DNA of 64,000 nucleotides from Todiramphus chloris collaris (taxonomy: Eukaryota; Chordata; Aves; Coraciiformes; Alcedinidae), in contig JANVCC010000011.1 of NCBI GenBank assembly GCA_025345505.1, forward strand, positions 12,877,928-12,941,927, in the 5' to 3' direction. A program made the position numbers and the translations under genes. The first letter of the stretch is position 1; the number at the start of each line of letters is the position of its first letter. The notes under the pieces were generated by a model. It worked only from the letters and a program-made list of their open reading frames with translations, ran no database searches and had not been told where the DNA came from. Positions 63,120 to 64,000 of the stretch are shown here, piece by piece.

Positions 63120-64000
63120 AAATGTTCATTCTGGGTTCTAAGATGACAGGCCATCAGAAGATCTAATGCCCTGTCATTTGGTTAAAACAGACTGTTGGAT
63201 TTCTTTCAAACCACTTTCTAATTTCATTAAAGTAAATTGCATACTTTATATTTATGATGCAGCCAGCCATTGTTAAAGTAACATAATATAAATTCTCTGG
63301 GCCATTCATAACATTTTTCTGGTGCCATCTTAAAGATTGTTTTACTTAATCACCTTCTCCTTCTCTTATACAAGTGCAGAAGATGGGAGGTATTTGGGAG
63401 AAGGAAGGAAGTGAAAGTGACTGAATAACTTCAGTGAAAGTTATCCACTTCCATTCTTTTGATTAATGCTCTCTGAAGTTGTTTGTAACCTGCTGTAAAT
63501 ATGTGAATCTTTGATGCTTAATTTTGAAAATCTTGTGTCTAGTTTTTCCTAAACTGAAATTCTCAAACTTTGCAAGAAAATAATTTTCTTCAGATAAGGT
63601 CTAACTCATGGAACTTATAACTATAGTTCAGGTAAGGCAAATTAGCTCTCAGAAGCAACGTAACAAGCAAAACAAGCAAAAATTACTAAGTTTTCTAGTT
63701 GTCAAGTAGGATAACCACTTCTTCCTTATTACTTGCAATAATTACAAAGCTATTTGTCAGTTTACAGCTGACTTCAGTGGTTTGGAGGGAATTAAATTTT
63801 TTAGCAACTTCTCTATTTTAAAAAATATAAAACAGTCCTCATGCATAATTCAAATAACAGTGTGTCAATGTTTAGGGTCAGGGCAGCCCCTTAGACCTAT
63901 AACAGATGCTCTCTGTTAACCCCACTCCCACCCCAGAGGGGAAGAGAAACGGAATAAGGGAGAGAGATTTAGCTATTAGAAAAGGAAACTAGAACAGCTT
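63120..64000. other. unique noncoding DNA; possible repeat at the window end
   Basis: Mostly AT-rich unique DNA. The last 120 bases (from about 63880) turn GC- and purine-richer (CAGGGCAGCCCCTTAGACC, then CCACCCCAGAGGGGAAGAG). The change is abrupt and could be the edge of an LTR or other repeat continuing outside the window. I cannot identify it. Confidence 0.45.

Overview
The window looks like about 64 kb of bird nuclear DNA from an intergenic region or a very large intron. The main evidence is the set of dispersed repeats. They are nearly all 5'-truncated CR1 LINEs, many carrying the typical 3' tail of ATTCTATG-like octamers, and there are no Alu, L1 or B-type SINEs. The sequence is AT-rich by eye. 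I found no intact protein-coding gene, no rRNA, tRNA or other RNA gene that I can recognise, and no CRISPR array or bacterial gene. The longest open reading frames are either decayed CR1 reverse transcriptase or chance openings in AT-rich DNA.

Layout: 1-7.2 kb is unique AT-rich DNA. Plus-strand CR1 pieces lie at 7.2 kb and 10.86-11.61 kb. At 13.12-14.16 kb one minus-strand CR1 has been split by a second one. From 14.2 to 34.4 kb there is about 20 kb with no repeat that I recognise. A solo LTR-like piece of an endogenous retrovirus lies on the minus strand at about 34.4-35.0 kb. A minus-strand CR1 follows at 37.43-37.89 kb, then a decayed ferritin heavy-chain retrocopy at about 38.6-38.8 kb. 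Further CR1 copies lie at 42.1 (+), 45.0-46.9 (-, the longest, about 1.9 kb of ORF2 and 3' end), 48.2 (+), 51.5-52.3 (-), 58.9-59.5 (+) and 62.7-63.1 kb (+, internally deleted and preceded by an A48 tract). Recognised CR1 makes up roughly 10% of the window.

No genes here form an operon or pathway. The biology visible is the history of retrotransposition: at least three CR1 3'-end types, one clear case of one copy inserted into another, reverse transcriptases with lost catalytic aspartates, one LTR, one probable processed pseudogene, and one or two poly(A) tracts that may mark other retroposed RNAs. I found no convincing undescribed biological system. The most useful leads are the ferritin retrocopy, the nested CR1 pair, the LTR, the AATAAA+A24 and A48 tracts, and two unexplained GC-richer islands near 20.2 and 55.0 kb.
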